From assembly GCF_028583725.1 (NCBI RefSeq), contig NZ_CP110680.1, forward strand, positions 930,001 to 994,000: a DNA stretch of 64,000 nt, read 5' to 3'. How positions within the stretch are numbered: position 1 is the stretch's first letter; each line of letters starts with the position of its first letter. This document shows positions 25,939 through 35,911 of this stretch, in pieces. Both the position numbers and the translations under genes were made by a program. Source of the DNA: Cellulomonas fimi (GTDB taxonomy: Bacteria; Actinomycetota; Actinomycetes; Actinomycetales; Cellulomonadaceae). The notes under the pieces were generated by a model, which saw nothing but the letters and a program-made list of their open reading frames with translations, did not search any database and was not told the DNA's origin.

Positions 25939-27426
25939 TCAGCGGGTCGTGGTGGCCCTCCCACGCGTGCGCCGCTCGACCTTGACCGACTCCATGTCCT
26001 CGAGCTGCACGCCCTTCGTCTCGGGCACCTTGAACAGCGTGAAGAAGAAGGACAGGGCCGCGAAGATCGCGTACATCAGGTAGGGGATGGACGCGCCGAA
26101 CCGGTCGAGCATCGGCGGGAACGAGATCGTGATGAGGAAGTTCGCGATCCACTGCGCCATCGCCGCGACGCCGAGCGCGGCGGCCCGGATGCGGTTGGGG
26201 AACATCTCGCCGAGCAGGACCCAGACCAGCGGGCCCCACGTCGCACCGAAGAACACGACGAACGCGTTCGCCGCGACCAGCGCGATCGTCCCCCACGAGC
26301 CGGTGAGCGTGAGGTCGTCGCCCGTGCCCGTCGACTGCGTGAACGCGACCGCCATGACCGCGAGCGAGACCGCCATGCCCGCGGAGCCGATCAGCAGGAG
26401 CGGCCGGCGGCCGATCTTGTCGATGAGCGCGATCGCGATGAAGGTCACGGCGACGTTCGTCACGGACGTGATGGTCGAGACCATGAACGAGTCGGACTCG
26501 TCGAACCCGACCGCCTGCCACAGCGTCGTCGAGTAGTAGAAGATCACGTTGATCCCGACGAACTGCTGGAACACCGACAGCAGGATGCCGACCCAGACCA
26601 CCGGCAGGAGGCCGAAGCGCGGGCCGCGCAGCGTCGCCTGCTCCTCGAGCCGCTTGTCCGACTCGATCGTGTGCTCGATCTCGCGCACGCGCGCCGCGGG
26701 GTCCTCGTCCGGTCCCAGCACGTCGGCCAGCACCTTCTGGGCCTCCTCGCGCCGGCCGCGCGCCACCAGGTAGCGCGGCGACTCCGGGATCATCAGCGCG
26801 AGCACGCCGTAGACCGTCGCGGGGACCACGGCGACCATGAACATCCAGCGCCACGCCTCGAGGCCGAACCACAGCTCCTCCGCGGCACCGCCCGCCGACG
26901 TCGCGAGCAGCTGGTCGGACAGCAGGGCCGCGAAGATGCCGAGCGTGATCGCGAGCTGCTGGAGCGACCCCAGCCGCCCGCGCATCGCCGCGGGGGCGAT
27001 CTCGGCGATGTACGCCGGTGCGATCACGGACGCGATGCCGATGCCGACACCCGCGAGGAAGCGCCACAGGATGAGGTCCCAGACGCCGAACGCGAGCCCG
27101 GACAGGATCGACGACACGAAGAACAGGACCGCACCCACGAACATGACCCGGGTGCGGCCCCAGTGGTCCGCGAGCTTCCCGCCGGACCAGGCGCCGAGCG
27201 CGCAGCCGAGCAGCGCGACGGCGACGGCGAACCCCTGCAGGGCGGACCCGAGGTCGAACTGCTCCCCGATCGCGTCGACGGCGCCGTTGATGACGGAGCT
27301 GTCGAACCCGAAGAGGAAGCCACCGACGGCCGCCGCCACGGCGAGCGCGATGGCCTTGTTGTGGTGCGGGCTGCGCACCGCGGATCCACCCGCCGCCCCC
27401 TGCGGCGGCCGTGTCGCGTCGGACAT
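25939..27426 (-). CDS. Sugar porter (MFS), glucose/xylose:H+ symporter type
   Basis: 495 residues, 12 helices. Sugar-porter signatures are present: GFDSSVINGA in helix 1, GGKLADHWGRTRVMF, RFLAGVGIGIASVIAPAYIA with EIAPAAMRGRL, PESPRYLVARGRREEA, QQFVGINVIFYYS, DKIGRRPLLL and the final PETKG. XylE/GalP/GlcP-like proteins import pentoses or hexoses with a proton; the exact sugar cannot be told. ATG at 27426 follows GGAGGTG. Monocistronic, with its own terminator. Confidence 0.9.
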   Translation of the reverse strand: MSDATRPPQGAAGGSAVRSPHHNKAIALAVAAAVGGFLFGFDSSVINGAVDAIGEQFDLGSALQGFAVAVALLGCALGAWSGGKLADHWGRTRVMFVGAVLFFVSSILSGLAFGVWDLILWRFLAGVGIGIASVIAPAYIAEIAPAAMRGRLGSLQQLAITLGIFAALLSDQLLATSAGGAAEELWFGLEAWRWMFMVAVVPATVYGVLALMIPESPRYLVARGRREEAQKVLADVLGPDEDPAARVREIEHTIESDKRLEEQATLRGPRFGLLPVVWVGILLSVFQQFVGINVIFYYSTTLWQAVGFDESDSFMVSTITSVTNVAVTFIAIALIDKIGRRPLLLIGSAGMAVSLAVMAVAFTQSTGTGDDLTLTGSWGTIALVAANAFVVFFGATWGPLVWVLLGEMFPNRIRAAALGVAAMAQWIANFLITISFPPMLDRFGASIPYLMYAIFAALSFFFTLFKVPETKGVQLEDMESVKVERRTRGRATTTR

Positions 27427-27624
27427 CGTCTGGCACCTCCGTACCCTCGGGGCCGTCCCGGGGAGTGAGAACCACTGTGGCCCCACCTGCACAGACACGC
27501 ATGTCGAGCACGTCGCCCACCGCGGCCGGGCGCCGGGCGCCCCGCGCGACGGCCCCGACGAGGGGGCAAGATCGTCCGACGGGTGAGCGCCGGCCCCGCG
27601 GCTCGCCCCGAGAGGAGGTGTGCG

Positions 27625-28275
27625 ATGACCGGTCCCACCAGCGGCGACGAGCCCCGTCGCCCGCGGCGTCCCGCGATGCTCGACCCGCAGCAGGCGGACG
27701 CGATCCCCGGCGACCTGTCGCCCGCGCTGCGCGACGAGGTCGCCCACACCACCGCACAGGCCCTGGTCCGCCGCGGCCGCGCCCAGCCGGACCCCGACGT
27801 CGTCGCGCGCCTCGTCGCGCTCGTCGAGCACGAGGGTCTGGACGTCGTGGCGGGGCTGTGGGCCGACAGCCAGCCCGACACGCTGCCCGGCGCGCTGTGG
27901 CGCCTGTACGTGCTGCGCGAGTGGGTGCGCCGCGACCCGGTCACGATCGCCGACCGGTACCGCGCGGGGGTCGCCGCGGCGCCGGTGCACGGCGTCGTCG
28001 CGGGCGTCGCGGACACCCCGGGCCCCGACGACGTGCGGGCCGTCGCCGACGCCGTGCTGTCGGGCGTGTACGCGGGCGACCTCGCGGTCGCGCTGGAGCG
28101 GGCCGCCGCCTTCTGTCAGGTCCTCGCGACGGGCGCCGCGTTCGACGCCGACCACCTCGACCTCGTCGACCCGCGCGGCGCGCTGCGCACGACCCGCGGG
28201 GCCGCCTCCCTCGTCCGCACCGCGGAGGAGCTCACGCACGCGGCCGCCCTGTGGCGCGCGGAACGCCTGGACTGA
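27625..28275 (+). CDS. Conserved actinobacterial protein of unknown function
   Basis: 216 residues, mostly helical and soluble. No catalytic motif is visible. Recognisable stretches are PAMLDPQQADAIPGDLSPAL, GLDVVAGLWADSQPDTLPGA and LWRLYVLREWVRRDPVTIAD. I recall similar proteins in actinobacterial genomes carrying an unsupported RNA-polymerase label; nothing here supports that. ATG at 27625 follows AGAGGAGGTG. The gene is divergent from the sugar porter and ends in a GC hairpin. Confidence 0.75.
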   Translation: MTGPTSGDEPRRPRRPAMLDPQQADAIPGDLSPALRDEVAHTTAQALVRRGRAQPDPDVVARLVALVEHEGLDVVAGLWADSQPDTLPGALWRLYVLREWVRRDPVTIADRYRAGVAAAPVHGVVAGVADTPGPDDVRAVADAVLSGVYAGDLAVALERAAAFCQVLATGAAFDADHLDLVDPRGALRTTRGAASLVRTAEELTHAAALWRAERLD

Positions 28276-28292
28276 CCCGGCGCGGTGGTCGC

Positions 28293-28309
28293 CCGCCGCT
28301 GCGCGGCGG
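28293..28309 (+). terminator. Hairpin after the unknown-function gene
   Basis: CCGCCGC (28293-28299), TGC, GCGGCGG (28303-28309), 17 bp after the stop at 28275. Short but perfect stem. Confidence 0.4.
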
Positions 28310-28623
28310 ACGGGTGCCGTGAGGTTCCGCACAGCCCGCGCCGGACGACGACGTCGTAGGATCGTCCCGGCGCCGGGCCGCGGTAGCCCCGGGCTCCATC
28401 TCAAGCCGCTTCGAGCGGCCACGCGCCGAGAGGCGCTCCCGGTCCGGCGCCGCCCCACCCCTCACCTGCGCGAACGCGCGAGACGACCGGGGTGCGGGCG
28501 CCCTCGCGACGCGCCCCGCGTGGCGCGCGGCGCGTCGCCACCCGGACGGGCGCACGTCGTTCCCCGCAGGGTCGCGGGGCTGTCACCATGTGTCCACGGG
28601 CCCGTCGGTCGCCGTTAGGCATT

Positions 28624-28651
28624 CGGGTTCCGTTGACCTAGCCTGAACCCG
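28624..28651. promoter_or_regulatory. Inverted repeat upstream of the DUF47-PiT operon
   Basis: CGGGTTC (28624-28630) and GAACCCG (28645-28651), perfect 7-bp arms with a 14-nt spacer that contains TTGACC. It is 26 bp before the GTG start. A regulator site is possible; I do not see a convincing tandem PhoP box. Confidence 0.35.
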
Positions 28652-28677
28652 TCCGTCCCCCTGTCCCGGAGATTCCC

Positions 28678-29298
28678 GTGCGCCTGCGCCTCACCCCGCG
28701 CGACACCACGTACTTCGACCTCTTCGCCGACTCGGCGAAGCACCTCGTGACCGGGGCCAACCTCCTCGGCGAGATGCTCGGGGCGGACCGCGCCACCCGC
28801 AAGGAGATCGGCAAGCGCATCGCGGACGCCGAGCACGCGGCCGACGACGCGACGCACACGATCATGCGGCGCCTCAACCAGACGTTCGTCACGCCGTTCG
28901 ACCGCGACGACATCTACATGCTCGCGTCGCACCTCGACGACTGCATGGACCTCATGGACGAGGCCGCGGACCTCATCGTGCTCTACAAGATCGACGAGCT
29001 GCCCGCACGCGTGTCGGACCAGGTGCAGGTGCTCCAGCGCGCCGCCGAGCTCACGGCCGAGGCGATGCCGCGGCTGCGGTCCATGGACTCGCTGTCCGAG
29101 TACTGGGTCGAGGTCAACCGCCTCGAGAACCAGGCCGACAAGTCGCACCGCAAGCTCGTCGCGCAGATGTTCGACGAGGTCACCGACCCGATCATGATCA
29201 TCAAGCTCAAGGAGATCGTCGACCGGCTCGAGGACGCGGCCGACGCGTTCGAGAAGGTGGCCAACGCGGTCGAGACGATCGCGCTCAAGGAGTCCTGA
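28678..29298 (+). CDS. DUF47 (PhoU-like) phosphate transport accessory protein
   Basis: 206 residues, all helical, the PhoU-like DUF47 family that is regularly encoded before PiT transporters and is thought to modulate them. Typical stretches are RIADAEHAADDATHTIMRRL, TPFDRDDIYMLASHLDDCMD (acidic metal-binding E/D-x-x-x-D pattern) and LEDAADAFEKVANAVETIAL. GTG at 28678 follows GGAGA. It is 6 bp from the PiT gene, clearly one operon. Confidence 0.9.
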   Translation: MRLRLTPRDTTYFDLFADSAKHLVTGANLLGEMLGADRATRKEIGKRIADAEHAADDATHTIMRRLNQTFVTPFDRDDIYMLASHLDDCMDLMDEAADLIVLYKIDELPARVSDQVQVLQRAAELTAEAMPRLRSMDSLSEYWVEVNRLENQADKSHRKLVAQMFDEVTDPIMIIKLKEIVDRLEDAADAFEKVANAVETIALKES

Positions 29299-29304
29299 GC
29301 CCAC

Positions 29305-30312
29305 GTGGACGTCCTGCTCGTCGTCGTCGTCGTCGCGTTCGCCCTCGGCTTCGACTACACCAACGGCTTCCACGACGCGGCGAACGCGATCGCGACCTCG
29401 GTCTCGACGCGCGCGCTGACGCCGCGGGTCGCGCTGCTCATGGCGGCGTTCTTCAACCTCGTCGGCGCGCTGCTCGGTACGCACGTCGCCACGACGATCG
29501 CCGAGGACATCATCAGCATCGGCGACGTCGGCCCGCACGAGGGCCTCGTCATCGTGCTGTCGGGCCTCATCGGCGCGATCACCTGGAACCTCATCACGTG
29601 GTGGCTCGGGCTGCCGTCGTCGTCGACGCACGCCCTCATCGGCGGGCTCACGGGCGTGGGCGTCGCGTCGGGCATCACGGTCCACTGGGACGCCATCTGG
29701 GAGAAGGTCGTCCTGCCGATGGTGTTCTCGCCGCTCGTCGGCTTCCTGCTCGCGTTCGGCGTCATGGTCGGCGTGCTGTGGCTCGTCCGGAACCGCGCAC
29801 CCGCCCGGGCCATGCGCCGCTTCCGGCTCGCCCAGACGGTGTCGGCGGCCGCGATGGCCCTCGGTCACGGCCTCCAGGACGCGCAGAAGACCATGGGCGT
29901 CATCGTCCTCGCGCTCATCGCGGGCGGCTTCCACGACCCGGACAACATGACGATCCCGCTGTGGGTCAAGCTGTCCGCGGCGGCCGCGATCTCCGCCGGC
30001 ACGTACGCGGGCGGGTGGCGCATCATGCGCACGCTCGGCCGCAAGATCATCGAGCTCGACCCGGCGCGCGGCTTCGTCGCCGAGTCCGTCTCGGCGATCG
30101 TGCTGTACGTCAACGCGTACTGGCTGCACGCGCCCGTCTCGACCACCCACACGATCACCTCGGCGATCATGGGCGTCGGTGCGACGAAGCGCCTGTCGGC
30201 CGTGCGGTGGGGTGTCGCGAAGAACATCGGCGCCGCCTGGGTGCTCACCATCCCCGCCGCCGCGCTCGTCGCGGCCGGCGTCTACCTGGTGCTCAACCCG
30301 ATCCTCACCTGA
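29305..30312 (+). CDS. pit: PiT family inorganic phosphate transporter
   Basis: 335 residues, about ten helices. PiT signatures are present in both halves: FDYTNGFHDAANAIATSVST at the N-terminus and VSTTHTITSAIMGVGATKRL near the C-terminus, plus LPSSSTHALIGGL. It imports metal-phosphate by proton symport. GTG at 29305, directly after the DUF47 gene. It converges on the Nudix/RHG gene with only a 4-bp gap. Confidence 0.93.
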   Translation: MDVLLVVVVVAFALGFDYTNGFHDAANAIATSVSTRALTPRVALLMAAFFNLVGALLGTHVATTIAEDIISIGDVGPHEGLVIVLSGLIGAITWNLITWWLGLPSSSTHALIGGLTGVGVASGITVHWDAIWEKVVLPMVFSPLVGFLLAFGVMVGVLWLVRNRAPARAMRRFRLAQTVSAAAMALGHGLQDAQKTMGVIVLALIAGGFHDPDNMTIPLWVKLSAAAAISAGTYAGGWRIMRTLGRKIIELDPARGFVAESVSAIVLYVNAYWLHAPVSTTHTITSAIMGVGATKRLSAVRWGVAKNIGAAWVLTIPAAALVAAGVYLVLNPILT

Positions 30313-30316
30313 CCGG

Positions 30317-31291
30317 TCAGGCCTTCGGGCCGTGCACCTCGACCGCGACGACCCGCGGCCCCTTCGGTCGGTGGGCCACGTGCGCCACGAGCAGCTGCCC
30401 CGGCTGCAGGTACGGGTCCTCGGACGGCAGCTGTGCGGCGACCGCCTTGCGCGCCCGGGCGGCGAGCGCCTCGAACGCCGTGCCCAGCACCGGACGGTGC
30501 GTGCACACGACCCCGTCGCCGGGCCAGTGCAGCAGCGCGTCGACATGGCCCGTGACGAGCCCCGGCGCCTCCTCGTGCGCGTCCTCCGACCACGCCTCGA
30601 CCCGCTGCTCCGGCATGCCGACCGCGCGCGCGTACGGGCGGACCGTCTCGACGCAGCGCCGCCACGGGCTCGTCACGACGTGCGCGACACCGAACGCCGA
30701 CAGCAGCGGCACGAGCGCCTCGGCCTGCCGCGCCCCGTCCGAGGTCAGGGGCCGGTCGGCGTCCGGGCCCTTCCACGCGCTGCGCTTGCGCGCCGACCCG
30801 TGCCGGGCGACCACGAGCGCGTGCGTGTCGAGCCGCCCCTTGCGGTAGGCCGTGACCAGCGCCGCCAACGGCGCGCGGTCGGCGGACCGGGTCAGCCGGC
30901 GCGCCGCGGTCCCGACGTCCATCCACCGCACCCGGTCGATCTCCGAGCGCGACGCGCGCGGCACGGGCGGGCGGGCCCGGAGCGCCACCGCGTCGCGCCG
31001 GCCCGCGACCTGCGCCGCCCAGTAGTGCACGCGCTTCGTCCGACCGTCGGACAGGCGGTACTCCAGACCCGGCAGCGGGATGCCGAGCACGACGTCGTGC
31101 CCGGTCTCCTCCGCGACCTCACGGACCGCCGCGGCGACAGGCGTCTCGCCCGGGTCGAGCTTGCCCTTGGGCCACGACCAGTCCCGGTAGCGGGGGCGGT
31201 GCACGACCGCGACCTGGAGCCGCCGCAGGCGCACGCGCCACACGAGAGCGCCGGCCGCCTCCACGACGGCCGGGGAGGGCGTGCTGCTCAC
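30317..31291 (-). CDS. Nudix hydrolase fused to histidine phosphatase (MutT1-like)
   Basis: 324 residues in two domains. The N-terminal Nudix box is complete ([20 protein letters not shown] + TG, residues ~40-62). The C-terminal half is a histidine phosphatase with VVARHGSA and the second His in CTHRPVLG. Mycobacterial MutT1 has this architecture and sanitises 8-oxo-dGTP and diadenosine polyphosphates; the same role is likely. GTG at 31291 overlaps the ppk stop by 4 bp, giving an mshD-ppk-Nudix/RHG operon linked to oxidative stress and nucleotide-polyphosphate balance. Confidence 0.88.
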   Translation of the reverse strand: MSSTPSPAVVEAAGALVWRVRLRRLQVAVVHRPRYRDWSWPKGKLDPGETPVAAAVREVAEETGHDVVLGIPLPGLEYRLSDGRTKRVHYWAAQVAGRRDAVALRARPPVPRASRSEIDRVRWMDVGTAARRLTRSADRAPLAALVTAYRKGRLDTHALVVARHGSARKRSAWKGPDADRPLTSDGARQAEALVPLLSAFGVAHVVTSPWRRCVETVRPYARAVGMPEQRVEAWSEDAHEEAPGLVTGHVDALLHWPGDGVVCTHRPVLGTAFEALAARARKAVAAQLPSEDPYLQPGQLLVAHVAHRPKGPRVVAVEVHGPKA

Positions 31292-33522
31292 CGGGTGGCG
31301 CCGGGGCGGCGCCGCTGCCGCTGGATCAGGGCCGCCTGCAGGTCGACGAGCGGCACGCCCTCGTCGTCCGCGTGCCGGCGGTGCCAGTCGCCCGCGCCGT
31401 CGAGGTGCCACGACGACGTCGCGTCGTCCATCGACTCGTCCAGCAGGTCGACGAGCTCGCCGACCTGGTCCGGGTCGGACACGCGGACGAGCGCCTCGAC
31501 GCGCCGGTCGAGGTTGCGGTGCATGAGGTCGGCCGACCCGATGTAGACCTCCGGCCCCTCGAACCCGGCGTCCTCGCCGCCCGTCGCGTTCGCGAACGCG
31601 AAGATGCGCGAGTGCTCGAGGAACCGTCCGAGGATCGAGCGCACGCGCACGTTCTCGGACAGGCCCGGGACGCCCGGGCGCAGGGCGCAGATGCCGCGGA
31701 CGACGAGATCGACCTGCACGCCCGCCTGCGACGCGCGGTACAGGGCGTCGATCGTCGCCTCGTCGACCATCGAGTTGACCTTGATCTTGATCCACGCGGG
31801 CTCACCCGCGCGCGCGGCGGCGGCCTCGCGCTCGATCCGCTCGACGAGCCCCGCGCGCACCGACCGCGGCGCGACGAGCAGGCGGTGGAACCGCGACTTC
31901 GGGGCGTACCCCGACAGCTGGTTGAACAGCCGCGTGAGGTCCTGCCCGACCTCCGGGTCCGACGTCAGCAGGCCCAGGTCGGTGTAGAGACGCGCGGTCT
32001 TCGGGTGGTAGTTGCCCGTCCCGACGTGGCTGTACCGGCGCAGGCCGTCCGCCTCCTGGCGGACCACGAGCGACAGCTTGCAGTGCGTCTTGAGGCCGAC
32101 GATCCCGTACACGACGTGCACGCCCGCCTGCTCGAGCTTGCGGGCCCACGAGATGTTGTTCTGCTCGTCGAACCGCGCCTTGATCTCGACGAGCGCGAGC
32201 ACCTGCTTGCCCGCCTGCGCGGCGTCGATGAGCGCGTCGACGATCGGGGAGTCGCCCGACGTGCGGTACAGCGTCTGCTTGATCGCGAGGACCGCCGGGT
32301 CCGCGGCCGCCTGCTCGAGGAACGTCTGCACCGACGTCGAGAAGGAGTCGTACGGGTGGTGCAGCAGGATGTCGCGCTCGCGGATCTTCGCGAACACCTC
32401 GGCGGGCGTCGCGCTCTCGACCTCGGCGAGCTGGCGGTGCGTCGTCGGCACGAACCGCGGGAACTGCAGCTCGGCGCGGTCGAGGTCGGCGATGACGTTG
32501 AGGCCCGTGTAGTCGAGCGGCGCGGGCAGCTCGTACACCTCCTCCTCGGCCATCCGCAGCTCGCGCACGAGCAGCTGGCGGATGCGCGGGCTGATGCCCT
32601 CGGCGATCTCCAGGCGCACCGGCGGGCCGAACCGGCGCCGCAGGAGCTCCTTCTCCATCGCCTTGAGCAGGTTCTCGGCGTCGTCCTCCTCCACCTCGAC
32701 GTCCTCGTTGCGGGTCACGCGGAACGTGTGGTGCTCGCGCACCTCCATGCCGGGGAACAGGTGCTCGAGGTGCTCCGAGATGACGTCCTCGACCGGGACG
32801 AACGACATCGGGCCCTTCTCGGGGGCGGCCGCACCCGCGTCGGGCGCCGACGGCCGGCCGCTCGCGTCGACCGCGATGAACCGCGGCAGCAGCGGCGGCA
32901 CCTTCACGCGCGCGAAGTGCTCCTTGCCGGTCACCGGGTTCGCCACGACGACCGCGAGGTTGAGCGACAGCCCCGAGATGTACGGGAACGGGTGCGCCGG
33001 GTCGACCGCGAGCGGCGTCAGCACGGGGAAGATCTGCCGCCGGAAGAACTTGCGCAGCCGGTCCTGCTCGCCCTCACCGAGCTCGTCCCAGCGGACCAGC
33101 GTGATGCCCTCCGCGCGCAGCGCCGGCTGCACCTGCTCCGCGAACACCCGCGCGTGCCGGTGCTGGAGCTCGTGCGCCTTCTCGCTGATCGCCTCCAGGA
33201 CCTGCCGGGGCGACAGGCCCGACGCGGCCGTGACCGCGATGCCCGTCGCGATGCGCCGCTTGAGGCCCGCGACGCGCACCATGAAGAACTCGTCGAGGTT
33301 CGACGCGAAGATCGCCAGGAAGCGGACCCGCTCCAGCAGCGGCAGGTCCGGGTCCTCCGCGAGCTCCAGCACACGCTGGTTGAACGCGAGCCAGGACAGC
33401 TCGCGGTCGAGGAACCGGTCGTCGGGGAGCGGCTCGGGCTCGACGACCGGGAGCTCCTCCTGCGGGGCCACGTGCGAGGCGAGGTGCTCCTCGAGGGAGT
33501 CGAGCGCGGGGGCGTCGGTCAT
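31288..33522 (-). CDS. ppk1: Polyphosphate kinase 1
   Basis: 744 residues, full-length PPK1, which makes polyphosphate reversibly from ATP. Domains in order: N domain ([19 protein letters not shown]), H domain, and the two C-terminal phospholipase-D-like catalytic domains with the His of [14 protein letters not shown] and [21 protein letters not shown] Gly/Ala/Pro-rich insert (~250-265) is minor. ATG at 33522 overlaps the mshD stop (ATGA) and its stop overlaps the Nudix gene start, so the three are translationally coupled. Confidence 0.95.
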   Translation of the reverse strand: MTDAPALDSLEEHLASHVAPQEELPVVEPEPLPDDRFLDRELSWLAFNQRVLELAEDPDLPLLERVRFLAIFASNLDEFFMVRVAGLKRRIATGIAVTAASGLSPRQVLEAISEKAHELQHRHARVFAEQVQPALRAEGITLVRWDELGEGEQDRLRKFFRRQIFPVLTPLAVDPAHPFPYISGLSLNLAVVVANPVTGKEHFARVKVPPLLPRFIAVDASGRPSAPDAGAAAPEKGPMSFVPVEDVISEHLEHLFPGMEVREHHTFRVTRNEDVEVEEDDAENLLKAMEKELLRRRFGPPVRLEIAEGISPRIRQLLVRELRMAEEEVYELPAPLDYTGLNVIADLDRAELQFPRFVPTTHRQLAEVESATPAEVFAKIRERDILLHHPYDSFSTSVQTFLEQAAADPAVLAIKQTLYRTSGDSPIVDALIDAAQAGKQVLALVEIKARFDEQNNISWARKLEQAGVHVVYGIVGLKTHCKLSLVVRQEADGLRRYSHVGTGNYHPKTARLYTDLGLLTSDPEVGQDLTRLFNQLSGYAPKSRFHRLLVAPRSVRAGLVERIEREAAAARAGEPAWIKIKVNSMVDEATIDALYRASQAGVQVDLVVRGICALRPGVPGLSENVRVRSILGRFLEHSRIFAFANATGGEDAGFEGPEVYIGSADLMHRNLDRRVEALVRVSDPDQVGELVDLLDESMDDATSSWHLDGAGDWHRRHADDEGVPLVDLQAALIQRQRRRPGATR

Positions 33523-34484
33523 GACCCCATCGTGGCACCCGTGGGTGAACCCCCGGTATCGGAAGCGAGCATCACGTCGGTGGCGGCCCGCACGAACCCC
33601 TGGGCGGCGTACGTCCGGACGGCCGCCGTGTTGTCCCCGTCCACGTACAGCACGACCGTCGTCAGGCCGCGCGACGCCAGGTGGTCGAGCCCTGCCGACG
33701 TGAGCGCGCCGCCCAGGCCGGTGCCCTGGGCGTCCGGGTCGACCCCGACCACGTAGATCTCGCCGACCGGTCCGTCCGCCTCGGTGCCCGCCGGGTGCAC
33801 CTTCGTCCAGACCGACCCGACGAGCACGCCGTCCCGCTCCGCCAGGAGGAAGCCCGCGGGGTCGAACCACGGCTCGCGCTCGCGGGCCTGCACGTCCGCC
33901 ACGGTCATCCGCCCCTGCTCGGGGTGGTGCGCGAACGCGCGCGCGTTGACCCGGCGCCACGCCTCCTCGTCCCGACCGGGCACGAAGGTCCGCAGCGTCG
34001 TGCCCGGCGGCAGCGCGCGACGCGCCGCGTCGGTGCGCGCCGTCAGGTCCAGCCGCAGCTTGCGCAGCTCGCGCACGACGACGAGACCGGTCGCGGCCGC
34101 GAACGCGCGCGCCGCGGGGAGGTCGCCGTGGGCCCAGACGCGCAGGCCCGCCGGGGCGTGCGCGCGAGCGGCGTCGAGCAGCGCGCGCCCCGTGCCGCGG
34201 CGGCGGTGCGCGGGGTCCACGACGAGCTCCGCGGACGCCGTGTCCGTGTCGACCTGCGCGTAGCCGACGAGGGTCCCGTCGGAGGTCCGCGCGGTGAGGT
34301 GCACGACTGGCGCGGCGTCGTCCGCCAGACGGAGCAGCGGCTGCTCGGACAGCGGCGCGACCCCGTCCGACGCGTGCGCGGCCGCCGCCAGCGCGCTGAC
34401 CTGCGACGCCGTCGCCCCGTCCGGCCGGCCGGTCGCCGAGACGATCGTGACCTGCGCGTTCGTGCCCTCCACCATGCGGGACAT
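33519..34484 (-). CDS. mshD: Mycothiol synthase
   Basis: 321 residues with two GNAT acetyltransferase domains in tandem, the MshD architecture: N-terminal [20 protein letters not shown] and C-terminal [20 protein letters not shown], followed by [22 protein letters not shown]. It acetylates Cys-GlcN-Ins with acetyl-CoA in the last step of mycothiol synthesis, which marks the organism as an actinobacterium. ATG at 34484 was chosen; ATG 34475 is an alternative. First gene of the operon, divergent from an FAD monooxygenase. Confidence 0.92.
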   Translation of the reverse strand: MSRMVEGTNAQVTIVSATGRPDGATASQVSALAAAAHASDGVAPLSEQPLLRLADDAAPVVHLTARTSDGTLVGYAQVDTDTASAELVVDPAHRRRGTGRALLDAARAHAPAGLRVWAHGDLPAARAFAAATGLVVVRELRKLRLDLTARTDAARRALPPGTTLRTFVPGRDEEAWRRVNARAFAHHPEQGRMTVADVQAREREPWFDPAGFLLAERDGVLVGSVWTKVHPAGTEADGPVGEIYVVGVDPDAQGTGLGGALTSAGLDHLASRGLTTVVLYVDGDNTAAVRTYAAQGFVRAATDVMLASDTGGSPTGATMGS

Positions 34485-34547
34485 CCCACCACGGACGGGG
34501 GACGCGCGCCCTGCGCGCACAGCCGGAGCGGGTACGTTGGACCGGCC

Positions 34548-35837
34548 ATGGACGACTCGACGCGCACCCTCGCCGAGGACGCCCCGACCCCGCAGACGCG
34601 TCGCTCGCGGCGTGCCCTCCGGGAGGCCGGAGCGTCCGCGGCACAGGCGACGTCGACGACCTCCGCGGACGTCGTCGACGTGGACGTCGTCGTCGTCGGC
34701 GCGGGCCAGGCGGGACTGTCCGCGGCCTACCACCTGCGCCGCAGCGGGCTCGTCTCCGTCGGGCAGCGCGGCTGGGAGTCGGGCCCGTCGTTCGTGGTCC
34801 TCGACGACGAGCCCGGACCCGGCGGCGCGTGGCAGCACCGGTGGCCCTCGCTCACCATGGAGCGCGCGCACGGCGTGCACGAGCTGCCCGGCATGCCGCT
34901 CGTCGTGCCCGACCCCGCCGAGCCCGCCGCGCGCGCCGTGCCGTACTACTTCGCGCAGTACGAGGAGGCGTACCAGCTGCACGTGCAGCGGCCCGTGCGC
35001 GTCACCGCGGTCCACGACGAGGGCCAGGCGCCCGTGCCGTCGACCGGTGCGGGCGCGCGCGCGAGCGGCCGCCTCCTCGTGCACTCGCACAGCGTCGAGC
35101 GGCCGGACGAGCGCGTCGTCTGGCGGGCCCGCGGCCTCGTCAACGCGACCGGCACGTGGGGGAAGCCGTTCTGGCCCGCCTACCCCGGCCGCGGCACGTT
35201 CGGCGGGCGGCAGCTGCACGCGCGCGACTTCCGGTCCGCCGCGGACCTGGCCGACGGGCACGTCGTCGTCGTGGGCGGCGGCACGTCCGCGGTGCAGCTC
35301 CTGCTCGAGGTCGCCAAGGTCACGTCGACCACGTGGGTCACGCGACGGCCGCCGACGTGGCGCGACGAGGAGTTCACGCCCGAGGTCGGGCGCGAGGCCG
35401 TCGCACTCGTCGAGCAGCGCACGCGCGCGGGGCTGCCGCCGGGCAGCGTCGTCGGCGTCACCGGGCTGCCGCTGACAGACGCGTACCGCGCCGGGATCGA
35501 GTCCGGGGTGCTGCGGGCGCGGCCGATGTTCAGCCGGATCGTGCCGGGCGCGGTGGAGTGGGACGACGCGGCGGCGCCCGAGGACGGCTGGGTCGACGGG
35601 CCTGCCCGCGTCGAGGCCGCCACGATCCTGTGGTGCACCGGGTTCCGCGCCGCGCTCGACCACCTCGCACCGCTCGGCCTGCGGGCGCGCGGCGGGGGCA
35701 TCGTCATGGACGGGACGCAGGTCGTCGCCGACCCGCGGGTCCAGCTCGTCGGGTACGGGCCGTCCGCGTCGACCGTGGGTGCCAACCGCGCGGGCCGCGA
35801 GGCGGTCCGCCACCTGCGCCGCCTCCTCTCCCTCTGA
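34548..35837 (+). CDS. FAD-dependent flavin monooxygenase-like oxidoreductase
   Basis: 429 residues. An N-terminal ~45-residue polar extension precedes the FAD Rossmann motif [39 protein letters not shown] follows the family, and the NADPH-binding second Rossmann is [34 protein letters not shown] is the C-terminal ATG-like motif. It belongs to the CzcO/FMO-type group, which hydroxylates small molecules; the substrate is unknown. It is divergent from mshD with a 63-bp gap. Confidence 0.85.
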   Translation: MDDSTRTLAEDAPTPQTRRSRRALREAGASAAQATSTTSADVVDVDVVVVGAGQAGLSAAYHLRRSGLVSVGQRGWESGPSFVVLDDEPGPGGAWQHRWPSLTMERAHGVHELPGMPLVVPDPAEPAARAVPYYFAQYEEAYQLHVQRPVRVTAVHDEGQAPVPSTGAGARASGRLLVHSHSVERPDERVVWRARGLVNATGTWGKPFWPAYPGRGTFGGRQLHARDFRSAADLADGHVVVVGGGTSAVQLLLEVAKVTSTTWVTRRPPTWRDEEFTPEVGREAVALVEQRTRAGLPPGSVVGVTGLPLTDAYRAGIESGVLRARPMFSRIVPGAVEWDDAAAPEDGWVDGPARVEAATILWCTGFRAALDHLAPLGLRARGGGIVMDGTQVVADPRVQLVGYGPSASTVGANRAGREAVRHLRRLLSL

Positions 35838-35857
35838 CCGCACACCCCTGACGCGGC

Positions 35858-35892
35858 GACGCCGGGGCCGCCGCGAGGACGACCCCGGCGTC
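35858..35892. terminator. Bidirectional terminator between FAD oxidoreductase and mannanase
   Basis: GACGCCGGGG (35858-35867) and CCCCGGCGTC (35883-35892), perfect 10-bp arms, nested inside a weaker ACCCCT/AGGGGT pair (35844-35849 and 35899-35904). It sits between two convergent stops. Confidence 0.6.
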
Positions 35893-35911
35893 ACCGGGAG
35901 GGGTCAGGTGG

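Larger units (their letters stand above)
28276..28677. other. 402-bp gene-free stretch before the phosphate transport pair
   Basis: No coding region is convincing here. It holds a terminator-like hairpin (28293-28309), a small perfect hairpin GCCGCT-TCG-AGCGGC (28405-28419), and near its right end an inverted repeat and a TTGACC hexamer (28633-28638) that could belong to the DUF47-PiT promoter. A small RNA is not excluded. Confidence 0.5.

Noticed and set aside
28405..28419. Small RNA hairpin before the DUF47 gene
   Set aside because: The stem is perfect but only 6 bp; there is no promoter or terminator pattern sufficient to call an RNA gene.
28624..28651. PHO box (PhoP tandem sites) for the PiT operon
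   Set aside because: The required tandem GTTCACC-like 11-bp repeats are not visible; only an inverted repeat is.
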